Assembly: GCF_035083965.1 (NCBI RefSeq)
Contig: NC_089738.1
Coordinates: 13,356,734 to 13,420,733, forward strand
Direction: 5' to 3'
DNA: 64,000 nucleotides
Source: Branchiostoma lanceolatum
Lineage: Eukaryota > Chordata > Leptocardii > Amphioxiformes > Branchiostomatidae
Shown here: piece after piece, positions 1-11,700 of the stretch
Numbering within the stretch: position 1 is the stretch's first letter
Layout of the letters: each line of letters opens with the position of its first letter
Translations under genes and position numbers: made by a program
The notes under the pieces: model-generated
The model's input: the letters and a program-made list of their open reading frames with translations, nothing else
Database searches by the model: none
Told to the model about the DNA's origin: nothing

Positions 1-1022
1 TTGTCATTGCCTTCATGAAAAATAGAGGTATATTGTTTTTGGTGTGTCTGTGTGTTTGTTTTTGTTTCCGGATATTTGTGGTCACCATAATTGAGAGCCT
101 CTAGATGACCATAGATTATAATGATATTCGATTGATACGTTGGTAGGTGTTGGAAACACATAGGTGCAGGTCGATTAGGGGCGCCCTGGTGTGTGCCTTT
201 GGTACTGCAGCAGAACGTACGGTTTTCATATCTCGTGGTCTGGATTCACGATTCCTCGATAGTAGATTTTAGTAGGATTTTGATACATTTACCATTTATA
301 ATTTATGGCAGGTAGAACATTTAACAGATACAAGCTATGCAAATATTGGCTTAATCTATATGATTAAGTCAAAAGTGCCATAATTTATCTAAACTGTAAA
401 TTACAGCAGTTTCATACTTGCGACAATGTTTAAGGCAACCAAAGCAATATTAGGGCCAAAAATGGACAGTAAAAAATGCTGAAATCTTTATGGTAGTGAC
501 ATTTACTAACATTCCTTAGCACATTTGCGTAATAACTTCATACTTTTAGGATTTTAAAACCGCGCTAAATCGTGCCGTACGATAATCCCCTTAGTTTAGC
601 GAGCCTACAAACGCTTCGGCCACGATTTTTAGTTCTCACATCACAACTACGTCGTAGTTTTGCATCATGGACGTTGCTATACATTGTGATAGTGTTGTTT
701 GAACTAATCATGTATTAGTAGTATCATTACTAAATAAATTGACTTTCAAAATCCAAATTTTCGGACCCTTCTATTGCTTCGGGTTTCTTCAATTAGTTAA
801 ATGTGTACATAACAATGCATAGATTATGTAAATGTGTAAGTAATTTGTAAAATTGAAATATTTTATGGAGGTGTGAGGTTTGCAAACTCTTATTTATAGA
901 GTTTAAAGTTTTGGCATGCTCTTCGTCCACCAGTAACAGTTCTTCATGCATTGAGAATTATTGCCCTTTTGATTAATGATTGTATTTCCAATATGCAGTG
1001 CCTTCCCTACTAGCGAAACAAA
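1..1022. other. 5' flank of the first sialyltransferase copy
   Basis: No coding exon was recognised. The stretch is AT-rich and matches 11701-12709 with a few small indels and substitutions. An in-frame TAG ends ten bases before the start codon at 1023. It sits in a pyrimidine-rich stretch ending in CTACTAG, so it could be a splice acceptor that joins an unseen 5' UTR exon to the first coding exon. Confidence 0.5.
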
Positions 1023-4000
1023 ATGACCAGACAACAGCGACTTTGGGCATTGCTGTTATTTCTACAAGCAGTTCTTTTCCTGCTGTATTACTACAAACCA
1101 GAACGTTTGATTCCTGGTAACATGCTGCACTGGAAAATACTGGAAACTCGCGTATATACAAACAGGTGGGCAACAGCAAGCGCGAAGTCATGTTTCCTTC
1201 TGAAGCTATCCTATAAACTGATTATCTGGTTTATTTTGGGAACAAAAATCATTGGGATCAAATAACTGAGGTCGGCAGTTGCATAAAGCAGTATGAATTT
1301 ATAATTTGCTTTGCATAAAGAAATTCATTAACACGTCTGTCCATTGCATTGGTGTAACACTGTAAAAGACAACAAGACACATAAGCATTGGAATCGCATT
1401 TTTGGGCGACGCTCTCAGGGAGTGAGCGAATAATTATACTTATTATTTATTGCAGATAGTGTCCTCGAGTTGTTTTGATTTTAAAACGCATGATATGTCT
1501 GACTGTCGAGAATGGAAATTGTATTCGCTTACCTAAGTTAACGTTGATTTCATGTGTCTATCATGTATCCGTTCTGAAGAACGATTGTATCTTAAACTTG
1601 GCTACGGATGATAAAAAATCTGTTTCTAGAAATGATGCCGTCTCGTTTTCAGCTCCTCTATAGGGCTCGAAGAAGCAGGCAATGGCCAGAATGAAGCTGA
1701 TGTAACCAAGGAGGATAACGACCAGCGCAGCATGCTGCACTGGAAAATACTGGAAACTCGCGTACATACAAACAGGTGGGCAACAGCAAGCGCGAAGTCA
1801 TGTTTCCTTCTGAAGCTATCCTCTAAACTAATGATCTGGTTTATTTTGGGAGCAAAAATCATTGGGATCAAATAACTGAGGTCGGCAGTTGCATAAAGCT
1901 GTATGAATTTATAATTTGCTTTGCATAAAGAAATTCATTAACACGTCTGTCCATTGCATTGGTGTAATACTGTAAAAGACAACAAAACACATAAGCATTG
2001 GAATCGCATTTTTGGGCGACGCTCTCAGGGAGTGAGCGAATAATTATACTTATCATTTATTGCAGATAGTGTCCTCGATTTGTTTTGATTTTAAAACGCA
2101 TGATATGTCTGACTGTCGAGAATGGAAATTGTATTCGCTTACCTAAGTTAACGATGATTTCCTGTGTCTATCATGTATCCATTCTGACGAACGATTGTAT
2201 CTTAAACTTGGCTACGGATGATAAAAAATCTGTTTCTAGAAATGATGCCGTCTCGTTTTCAGCTCCTCTATAGGGCTCGAAGAAGCAGGCAATGGCCAGA
2301 ATGAAGCTGATGTAACCAAGGAGGATAACGACCAGCGCAGCATGCTGCTCTGGAAAATACTGGAAACTCGCGTACATACAAACAGGTGGGCAACAGCAAG
2401 CGCGAAGTCATGTTTCCTTCTGAAGCTATCCTCTAAACTAATGATCTGGTTTATTTTGGGAGCAAAAATCATTGGGATCAAATAACTGAGGTCGGCAGTT
2501 GCATAAAGCTGTATGAATTTATAATTTGCTTTGCATAAAGAAATTCATTAACACGTCTGTCCATTGCATTGGTGTAATACTGTAAAAGACAACAAAACAC
2601 ATAACCATTGGAATCGCATTTTTGGGCGACGCTCTCAGGGAGTGAGCGAATAATTATACTTATTATTTATTGCAGATAGTGTCCTCGAGTTGTTTTGATT
2701 TTAAAACACATGATATGTCTGACTGTCGAGAATTGAAGTTGTATTCGCTTACCTAAGTTAACGTTGATTTCCTGTGTCTATCATGTATCCGTTCTGAAGA
2801 ACGATTGTATCTTAAACTTGGCTACGGATGATAAAAAATCTGTTTCTAGAAATGATGCCGTCTCGTTTTCAGCTCCTCTATAGGGCTCGAAGAAGCAGGC
2901 AATGGCCAGAATGAAGCTGATGTAACCAAGGAGGATAACGACCAGCGCAGCATGCTGCACTGGAAAATACTGGAAACTCGCGTACATACAAACAGGTGGG
3001 CAACAGCAAGCGCGAAGTCATGTTTCCTTCTGAAGCTATCCTCTAAACTAATGATCTGGTTTATTTTGGGAGCAAAAATCATTGGGATCAAATAACTGAG
3101 GTCGGCAGTTGCATAAAGCTGTATGAATTTATAATTTGCTTTGCATAAAGAAATTCATTAACACGTCTGTCCATTGCATTGGTGTAATACTGTAAAAGAC
3201 AACAAAACACATAACCATTGGAATCGCATTTTTGGGCGACGCTCTCAGGGAGTGAGCGAATAATTATACTTATTATTTATTGCAGATAGTGTCCTCGAGT
3301 TGTTTTGATTTTAAAACACATGATATGTCTGACTGTCGAGAATGGAAGTTGTATTCGCTTACCTAAGTTAACGTTGATTTCCTGTGTCTATCATGTATCC
3401 CCGTTCTGAAGAACGATTGTATCTTAAACTTGGCTACGGATGATAAAAAATCTGTTTCTAGAAATGATGCCGTCTCGTTTTCAGCTCCTCTATAGGGCTC
3501 GAAGAAGCAGGCAATGGCCAGAATGAAGCTGATGTAACCAAGGAGGATAACGACCAGCGCAGCATGCTGCTCTGGAAAATACTGGAAACTCGCGTACATA
3601 CAAACAGGTGGGCAACAGCAAGCGCGAAGTCATGTTTCCTTCTGAAGCTATCCTCTAAACTAATGATCTGGTTTATTTTGGGAGCAAAAATCATTGGGAT
3701 CAAATAACTGAGGTCGGCAGTTGCATAAAGCTGTATGAATTTATAATTTGCTTTGCATAAAGAAATTCATTAACACGTCTGTCCATTGCATTGGTGTAAT
3801 ACTGTAAAAGACAACAAAACACATAACCATTGGAATCGCATTTTTGGGCGACGCTCTCAGGGAGTGAGCGAATAATTATACTTATTATTTATTGCAGATA
3901 GTGTCCTCGAGTTGTTTTGATTTTAAAACACATGATATGTCTGACTGTCGAGAATGGAAGTTGTATTCGCTTACCTAAGTTAACGTTGATTTCCTGTGTC

Positions 4001-7000
4001 TATCATGTATCCCCGTTCTGAAGAACGATTGTATCTTAAACTTGGCTACGGATGATAAAAAATCTGTTTCTAGAAATGATGCCGTCTCGTTTTCAGCTCC
4101 TCTATAGGGCTCGAAGAAGCAGGCAATGGCCAGAATGAAGCTGTTGTAACCAAGGAGGATAACGACCAGCGCAGCATGCTGCTCTGGAAAATACTGGAAA
4201 CTCGCGTACATACAAACAGGTGGGCAACAGCAAGCGCGAAGTCATGTTTCCTTCTGAAGCTATCCTCTAAACTAATGATCTGGTTTATTTTGGGAGCAAA
4301 AATCATTGGGATCAAATAACTGAGGTCGGCAGTTGCATAAAGCAGTATGAATTTATAATTTGCTTTGCATAAAGAAATTCATTAACACGTCTGTCCATTG
4401 CATTGGTGTAATACTGTAAAAGACAACAAAACACATAACCATTGGAATCGCATTTTTGGGCGACGCTCTCAGGGAGTGAGCGAATAATTATACTTATTAT
4501 TTATTGCAGATAGTGTCCTCGAGTTGTTTTGATTTTAAAACGCATGATATGTCTGACTGTCGAGAATTGAAGTTGTATTCGCTTACCTAAGTTAACGTTG
4601 ATTTCCTGTGTCTATCATGTATCCGTTCTGAAGAACGATTGTATCTTAAACTTGGCTACGGATGATAAAAAATCTGTTTCTAGAAATGATGCCGTCTCGT
4701 TTTCAGCTCCTCTATAGGGCTCGAAGAAGCAGGCAATGGCCAGAATGAAGCTGATGTAACCAAGGAGGATAACGACCAGCGCAGCATGCTGCTCTGGAAA
4801 ATACTGGAAACTCGCGTACATACAAACAGGTGGGCAACAGCAAGCGCGAAGTCATGTTTCCTTCTGAAGCTATCCTCTAAACTAATGATCTGGTTTATTT
4901 TGGGAGCAAAAATCATTGGGATCAAATAACTGAGGTCGGCAGTTGCATAAAGCTGTATGAATTTATAATTTGCTTTGCATAAAGAAATTCATTAACACGT
5001 CTGTCCATTGCATTGGTGTAATACTGTAAAAGACAACAAAACACATAACCATTGGAATCGCATTTTTGGGCGACGCTCTCAGGGAGTGAGCGAATAATTA
5101 TACTTATTATTTATTGCAGATAGTGTCCTCGAGTTGTTTTGATTTTAAAACACATGATATGTCTGACTGTCGAGAATTGAAGTTGTATTCGCTTACCTAA
5201 GTTAACGTTGATTTCCTGTGTCTATCATGTATCCCCGTTCTGAAGAACGATTGTATCTTAAACTTGGCTACGGATGATAAAAAATCTGTTTCTAGAAATG
5301 ATGCCGTCTCGTTTTCAGCTCCTCTATAGGGCTCGAAGAAGCAGGCAATGGCCAGAATGAAGCTGATGTAACCAAGGAGGATAACGACCAGCGCAGCATG
5401 CTGCACTGGAAAATACTGGAAACTCGCGTACATACAAACAGGTGGGCAACAGCAAGCGCGAAGTCATGTTTCCTTCTGAAGCTATCCTCTAAACTAATGA
5501 TCTGGTTTATTTTGGGAGCAAAAATCATTGGGATCAAATAACTGAGGTCGGCAGTTGCATAAAGCAGTATGAATTTATAATTTGCTTTGCATAAAGAAAT
5601 TCATTAACACGTCTGTCCATTGCATTGGTGTAATACTGTAAAAGACAACAAAACACATAACCATTGGAATCGCATTTTTGGGCGACGCTCTCAGGGAGTG
5701 AGCGAATAATTATACTTATTATTTATTGCAGATAGTGTCCTCGAGTTGTTTTGATTTTAAAACGCATGATATGTCTGACTGTCGAGAATGGAAGTTGTAT
5801 TCGCTTACCTAAGTTAACGTTGATTTCCTGTGTCTATCATGTATCCGTTCTGAAGAACGATTGTATCTTAAACTTGGCTACGGATGATAAAAAATCTGTT
5901 TCTAGAAATGATGCCGTCTCGTTTTCAGCTCCTCTATAGGGCTCGAAGAAGCAGGCAATGGCCAGAATGAAGCTGATGTAACCAAGGAGGATAACGACCA
6001 GCGCAGCATGCTGCTCTGGAAAATACTGGAAACTCGCGTACATACAAACAGGTGGGCAACAGCAAGCGCGAAGTCATGTTTCCTTCTGAAGCTATCCTCT
6101 AAACTAATGATCTGGTTTATTTTGGGAGCAAAAATCATTGGGATCAAATAACTGAGGTCGGCAGTTGCATAAAGCTGTATGAATTTATAATTTGCTTTGC
6201 ATAAAGAAATTCATTAACACGTCTGTCCATTGCATTGGTGTAATACTGTAAAAGACAACAAAACACATAACCATTGGAATCGCATTTTTGGGCGACGCTC
6301 TCAGGGAGTGAGCGAATAATTATACTTATTATTTATTGCAGATAGTGTCCTCGAGTTGTTTTGATTTTAAAACGCATGATATGTCTGACTGTCGAGAATG
6401 GAAGTTGTATTCGCTTACCTAAGTTAACGTTGATTTCCTGTGTCTATCATGTATCCGTTCTGAAGAACGATTGTATCTTAAACTTGGCTACGGATGATAA
6501 AAAATCTGTTTCTAGAAATGATGCCGTCTCGTTTTCAGCTCCTCTATAGGGCTCGAAGAAGCAGGCAATGGCCAGAATGAAGCTGATGTAACCAAGGAGG
6601 ATAACGACCAGCGCAGCATGTCGCCAGGGTCCTCCATTGGTAAAACAAGGTACGCAGAAAGCAGGACAAGTAACATAACATTTGAAGCTGTGTCTCTTGG
6701 TGTTAAAAAGACTATGTGTAGCCTGGGAAAACAATAGGGTTATTGTAGGCACAATGTGCTCCGAGATGTGGATTCGATATGAACATGACCTTGGCTTGAA
6801 GATGATTTCGTGTTGTTTTTCAAGTCCACTGAAGAAGTTCAAATCTTATGCTCGACACATACCGAATGAGAAGGTTGCTCAGGAGAAGTTCTTGGCCGAC
6901 CAGGCAGCTGTGCAGGCCATACCGACGGAAGCACCTGGATGGGTCTATAACAAAACAGCTGCGGATTTATTTCGGTAAGGGTCACCTTCGCGAGACACTG

Positions 7001-9888
7001 TCTATAAACGGATCCCAAGGGATGCTGAGAGTCGCGGGGCACTATGGGTAGCTCAAGGGGCAGACAGAATCATTTCAATGACAACATGCATACAGTGCAG
7101 GCGTACTGTGTCAGGTTTGTGTTGTCATGGTAATGATTTCGCTCTCTGGGATATCAATAATGCCAGAATCTGCCAGCATCGAATGACTCCATGAAAATGG
7201 CCGTTTGTGATCTTTTGGCTATGACGTCATTGAGTGTCCGCCATTGTTTGGTTTAAGGACGCGTGGGAAATCATTAGTTAAACAGCTGATATCTTGGGCT
7301 CAGCCGCAGAACACTATGATTATGAATCTTTCTTTAAATTCCATCTCCTTTCGCCAATGGTGACTGATTTCTTTTTCTTGATACTGTCACAGGAAACGGA
7401 TTGTGTCCGACAGTCGCTTTGCGAACGGGAGTTTTGTGGTCACGCAAGGGCTACCAATGAATTTTGGACTAACCCCTCATACCAAGTCATCCAAGACGTT
7501 CGATAGGCCAGAAGTCACGAAGAACTTTCCTAAGGTAGAGACTTATTTTCCCCTCTTAACAAGATTCCTGATCCCTCTGCATATGCTGCTACTCCCTACC
7601 ATGTAATGCTGCTCAGTGTCCAAACTCTCCTTCATTCAATCCCTTATATGTTTGGATTGGAGCTCTATCTACCAAAATTACCTTATTCATATACAACACG
7701 AATTAAACTTCACCATATTACACATCGTCACAAATGGGTTTTAAACGGTAATCAGAATACAAACCCATGTGTATGTGTATTCTTGACCATATATATACAT
7801 ATATATATATATATATATTTTACACAGGAAAGCCCGTTTAAGAACAGACACTTCAGTACTTGCAGTGTAGTGGGGAACGGTGGGATACTAAAGGGAAGCA
7901 GCTGTGGAAAAGAGATCGACGCTTCCGAGTTTGTGTTCAGGTGAGGTACTATGGGGTAATGTTGATTTGACTATATTATGGATGACACCCGCACATCAGT
8001 TTTCGTTATTACCTAGCCTATAGTTCTAGCCCGCATGGGCTCATTTCACCTGGTTATGCTGATTAATATTACCTGGTACTGTTGATGAGTATTGCCTGGT
8101 TATGTTGGTGAGTATCACCTGGTTAGGTTGGTAAGTATTACCTGGTACTGTTGATGAGTATTGCCTGGTTACGCTGAGGAATATTACCTGGTTATGTTGA
8201 TGAGCATTACCTTATGTGTATGAGTATTACTTGGTTATGTTGATGAATACTGCCTGGTTATGTTGATGAGTATCACCTGGTTATGTTGATGAGCATTACC
8301 TGGTTAGGTTGGTAAGTATTACCTGGTTATGTTGATGACTATTACCTGGTTATGTTGATGACTATTACCTGGTTATGTTGATGAGTATTACCTGGTAATG
8401 GTGATGAGTATTGCCTCATTATGTTGATTAGTATTTTATTGTTCTGGTGATGAATATTACCTGGTTATGTTGATGAGTATTACCTGGTTAGGTTGATGAG
8501 TATTACCTGGTTAGGTTGATGAGTATTACCTGGTTATGGTGATGTACCACTACAACAGGCAGTCAAATCTGGTCTTATTGTCACTTTCCTTCCGAGGCGA
8601 TGTATGACCAATGACAACCTTATTTCTGAACAACCCGTTGTAAAATGAGTTGAGTTTATTGAGATACCCTTTAGCCCCTCTAGGGGGCTAATCTTCCAGG
8701 CAACGACATGAAGCAATAAAGAATGTATTTTTTAAACTTTTGCCCATAATTTGCAGGTGCAACATGGCTCCAATGGGCGATAATTATATGAAGGACATTG
8801 GGAATAAAACCAATCTGATCACTATGAACCCCTCCATGATCAAATACAGGTACTTTTTATGTCTAGTGCACATTGGTGGCAAACTCTGAAACTTGAAAAA
8901 ATGCAGCACAGCCTAGCATCACTATTTTACTACTGAATACACCTTTCATTTGATATGATATCAGAGAAATACATCTTAAATGCAATATCTACCTGCATTG
9001 TCTAAAATCTATTTCTTGCTTTGGTCTCTATCTATATCTCAATTGCTATTTTTACAGAACAATTATCACCAGTTAATTGTGATGTAACTTAAAAAAAACT
9101 TTTTTTAGTCTATGAGTTTTATCTAATATATCTTTACTGTCTTCTTGTAAGTTTTGTAGCCTGGAATCCAGACCTATTATAGCTCACTCGGGAGCTATAA
9201 TAGGTCTGGATTCCAGGCTATAAGTTTCGTACATGTGAAAGCTGACTAACTTTGAAATAATTCTCTCTTATGTTTCATCTAGGTACACCAACAAGAAACA
9301 AAAGTTATTAAACGTTAAAGCCTTGATGCATGACCTCTCTGTGTACGGAGACAGCTACCTGTTGATCTGGGCCCTTCTCTCCGGACGTAACACAAGACGC
9401 CCCGGGAACGTATTTCAAGCTCTGAAGGAAAACAACGCCACTAACCAAGTTATCATCCCATTGCCATACGTCAAAACATCGATGACCTCGTTTTGGAAAG
9501 AGAATGGTTTAGGGGCTCAGCGGCCGTCGACAGGTAGCCATTATAGCATTCAAATTTTAGATTAATGAATTGATCTTATTTTGTATGATTAATTTCAGAT
9601 TTCGTACCATTCTTGTATATGTATCTCATTCTGGTGTATTTCCCTCTTCTTTACTTTTGTGATTATCTAGGGCTATTCCTGGTCGGTCTGGCCACACAAA
9701 TCTGCGAGGAGGTGCGGTTGTATGGCTTCTGGCCCTTCCACGCCGACAGGAGCAACAGACGCCTGACTGAGCACTACTACGACAATGCTCTTCCCGGGAA
9801 AGTCCACAGTGTACCCGATGAGTTCAGACAACTACAGCGTCTCCACAACACAGGAGTTCTTCGTCTCACCACCCACGCGTGTCAATAA
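1023..9888 (+). CDS. ST8Sia-like alpha-2,8-sialyltransferase, copy A, with expanded stem-exon array (~734 aa)
   Basis: This would be a Golgi type II glycosyltransferase (GT29) moving sialic acid from CMP-Sia onto sialylated glycans. Exons: 1023-1165; eight 123-bp exons starting at 1653, 2263, 2873, 3485, 4097, 4707, 5319 and 5929; 6539-6649; 6825-6974; 7393-7534; 7828-7940; 8757-8849; 9283-9533; 9671-9888. All phases agree. Residues 6-24 are a signal-anchor. Sialylmotif L starts [12 protein letters not shown] and runs into RCNMAP and DIGNKT. Motif S spans the last intron (RPSTG joined to the exon beginning LFLVGLATQ). Motif III is HYYDN and motif VS is HSVPDE (H-x4-E). The RPSTG/EIDA/RCN details fit ST8Sia better than ST3Gal or ST6Gal. 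Without the eight extra repeats the protein would be 406 aa, the usual family size. The acceptor at 6824 (TTCAAG) is weak but required by phase. Whether every repeat exon is spliced in is unknown. Confidence 0.88.
1121..6616 (+). repeat. Nine-unit ~610-bp tandem array carrying repeated stem exons
   Basis: Units begin with CATG at 1121, 1731, 2341, 2951, 3563, 4175, 4785, 5397 and 6007, and the array ends at 6616. Units are 610 or 612 bp; the 612-bp ones carry a 2-bp CC insertion in the intron. They differ at only a few positions. Each unit holds the 3' part of exon 1, an intron (donor CAG/GTGGGC, acceptor TTTTCAG) and the 5' part of exon 2. The eight internal junctions create 123-bp phase 2-2 exons, all open. 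A single 609-bp equivalent exists in copy B (12809-13417), so the expansion came after, or was restricted to, copy A. One internal exon variant changes Asp to Val (4097 unit), and His/Leu varies at the codon after MetLeu. Confidence 0.93.
1653..1775 (+). CDS. Chimeric stem exon, first of eight (exon-2 head fused to exon-1 tail)
   Basis: This is the type copy of the repeated exon. It is 123 nt, enters in phase 2 and leaves in phase 2, so including or skipping it never breaks the frame. Its peptide starts [12 protein letters not shown], is acidic in the middle ([11 protein letters not shown]), and ends [11 protein letters not shown], the same tail as exon 1. The split codon AG/C gives Ser after Asn, so each splice creates an Asn-Ser-Ser sequon. 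There are no cysteines. Confidence 0.85.
8048..8543. repeat. 23-bp minisatellite in a copy A intron
   Basis: Degenerate tandem copies of a 23-bp unit, typified by TACCTGGTTATGTTGATGAG, fill most of the intron between the motif L exon (ending 7940) and the exon starting 8757. The corresponding tract in copy B (15107-15625) has a different arrangement of variants. Non-coding. Confidence 0.85.
9157..9220. mobile_element. Short perfect palindrome (MITE-like hairpin) in copy A intron
   Basis: Two 29-base arms (9157-9185 and 9192-9220) are perfect reverse complements around a 6-base loop. The arms begin TAGCCTGGAATCCAGACC. It also occurs at 16245-16308 in copy B, so insertion predates the gene duplication. 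Confidence 0.8.
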
Positions 9889-11700
9889 GCAAAGTCTATA
9901 ATCTAACATACATGTAGATATCTAAACTTTGTTCCAACTTTGTAGTCGCATTATTCTAATCGTCCTGTCACTAATATCGATATCGTTCAAAGCTTGATGT
10001 TTTTAGATACCTGCCTGTTCTTTTAACTATGTTTTAATACCCGAGTGTGTGAGATTGATCGTTATGTGTATTACAGATGATGTTGTTTGCATGTTCGCAG
10101 CTAGAACTCGCGATTACGTTGTTGCATTGGGGTGTAATTTGGAAAATCGTCTGCTAGGTTGCGTGTGATGATGCACGTTGTCTATTTTAAACCGTAATTA
10201 CAGTGTGAGTTTGCGTGGAAGAAGAAAGTGCCTAACATCATCAGTTAGTATGATATCATACGTGAAATATATGTTGGATTTGTCGGTGTGTGGTACGTTG
10301 ATGTGTGCGTACGTTCACAGCATTTGCTTTGTAGGGCTTAGCCACAATGTACACACTATAAATACTTCACGGATAATTGTGTCCTACGGACTCTTGTTGT
10401 GAATTTAGTATCCTGACTTGTTTTGATTTTGTAAGGGCTCCCTTGGAAATCAGTTACCTAGATAGCTGAAAGGATCACCCTAAAGATTAATAGATAGATA
10501 AATTCGGCACCACCGAAGGACTACTGGATGTCGTCATAGGCCTATATCCTCCCTGATGTTTATAGTTAACCGACCCCCCCCCTCTCCGATAGCCGAGCGA
10601 GGTCATCGTCGGCAAAGCCGAAGGGCATCCTCAGTGTGCAATCAGGCATGCACAAGCTTTAGCTGCACTGTTGCCTAACTACCACTTTGTGACATATTAT
10701 GGCACCTTGTTCGACGACTTTTGATGCAGGCACTGGCAGCCATTGTCTGTGGCAAGCTCACAAAACAAGGTCGGACGGACTAGAGAATGTTTTGACAGTT
10801 CTGTCGTAGCGTTTTGCCGTACACTGGTGACCATTCATGCCCAACACCGTTTGTCGGCATCTGCAGCTTTTGACACTGATGAGGTAAGGACAATTGATAA
10901 CATAATATCAGTTCTGCGTTTACCTGCAACAAAGGTAAATTCTCTACAGCATTTTCTAGCAGAAGCTGATGTGTTACGCCGAATGGCGGTTATACCGGCT
11001 ATATATGTAGATAGATATATAGAGAAACAGAAAATGTCCTCCGTGGTCCCTCCTTTGTATCGTTTTGTGCACTGTTCCTTCTAGATAACCCCAAAGGTCA
11101 GATGCAGAGCTTTAAGAACACTTCAGTAGACGAGAGGACAAACCTCTCGCGTATGTGTCGATAGCTATTTGAAATATTGCGGTAATGTAGTCGTTTGTTT
11201 TTGGCATTCAGTTATGCATTCAGTTGTGCCATTGTGCCGATGCCAAAGACGTAGAATTGTTTTTTTTGTTGCTTTTTTTGTTTCTGGCAGGACCTAAGAG
11301 TACAACTGTTACGCAGTCATGATTTCTGATCAACATGTACTCTTGTGTGTTTAAACCGCGACCAAGGCCGCCACCGCCCCCCCCCCCATCTACAATACTC
11401 TCGTGTCACGTGACCTAGTGACCTCTCGTAGGTCACCTGACAACCCAACTCAGAGCTGATGAAGGAGTGGTGGATGCCACCCGAAAGCTACTCAAGCTGC
11501 AATATTTTAGTCGTGAGTATCAGTTTAATTCCTCAACATGTACTCTTGTTGTGTGTCGGAATAACCAGTAACCCTTACGATCTTCCCTCCCAACATTTGC
11601 GTTAAGCTTACACTCCAGGAAGGAGACTCGATTATCTGGAGGGGTTGGAAAGTGACGCCATGGCATGGTTCTAAACTAGTCGAACGGGTCAATATCGCCA
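9889..11700. other. Spacer between the two sialyltransferase copies, with retroelement debris
   Basis: No convincing gene. The first ~190 bases are 3' flank weakly similar to that of copy B. Positions 10432-10505 match, in inverted orientation, 53880-53950, and resemble a LINE 3' tail. Positions 10969-11010 share a 40-base block with 58157-58200 (GTGTTACGCCGAATGGCGGT), which lies just downstream of a reverse-transcriptase remnant. A 113-codon open frame at 10743-11084 overlaps that block and has no recognisable domain. C-rich runs at 10567 and 11379 are simple sequence. Confidence 0.55.
10432..10505 (+). mobile_element. Probable LINE 3'-tail fragment
   Basis: The segment starting GTAAGGGCTCCCTTGGAAAT and ending in a short ATAGATAGATAA run recurs reverse-complemented at 53880-53950. 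Copies sharing one fixed end and a simple-sequence tail are typical of 5'-truncated non-LTR retrotransposons. The family was not identified. Confidence 0.45.

Larger units (their letters stand above)
1..10080. repeat. Segmental duplication, copy A (window begins inside it)
   Basis: Position 1 corresponds base for base to position 11701. The 1-kb upstream flank, all exons, the introns, a 29-bp-arm hairpin and a minisatellite recur in copy B (11701 to about 17170). Similarity fades in the 3' flank just after the stop codon: 9890-10080 and 17040-17170 are alignable but diverged. The main length differences are the expanded 610-bp array in A and a ~280-bp insertion in B. The first base already matches, so the true left edge lies outside the window. 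Confidence 0.9.

Noticed and set aside
1626-6147. Eight 81-codon and a series of 62-78-codon open frames repeated every 610 bp on both strands of the array.
   Set aside because: They are frame shadows of the duplicated unit. The + strand exon 1653-1775 and its copies fit splice sites and the sialyltransferase frame; the others cross splice sites and have no domain.
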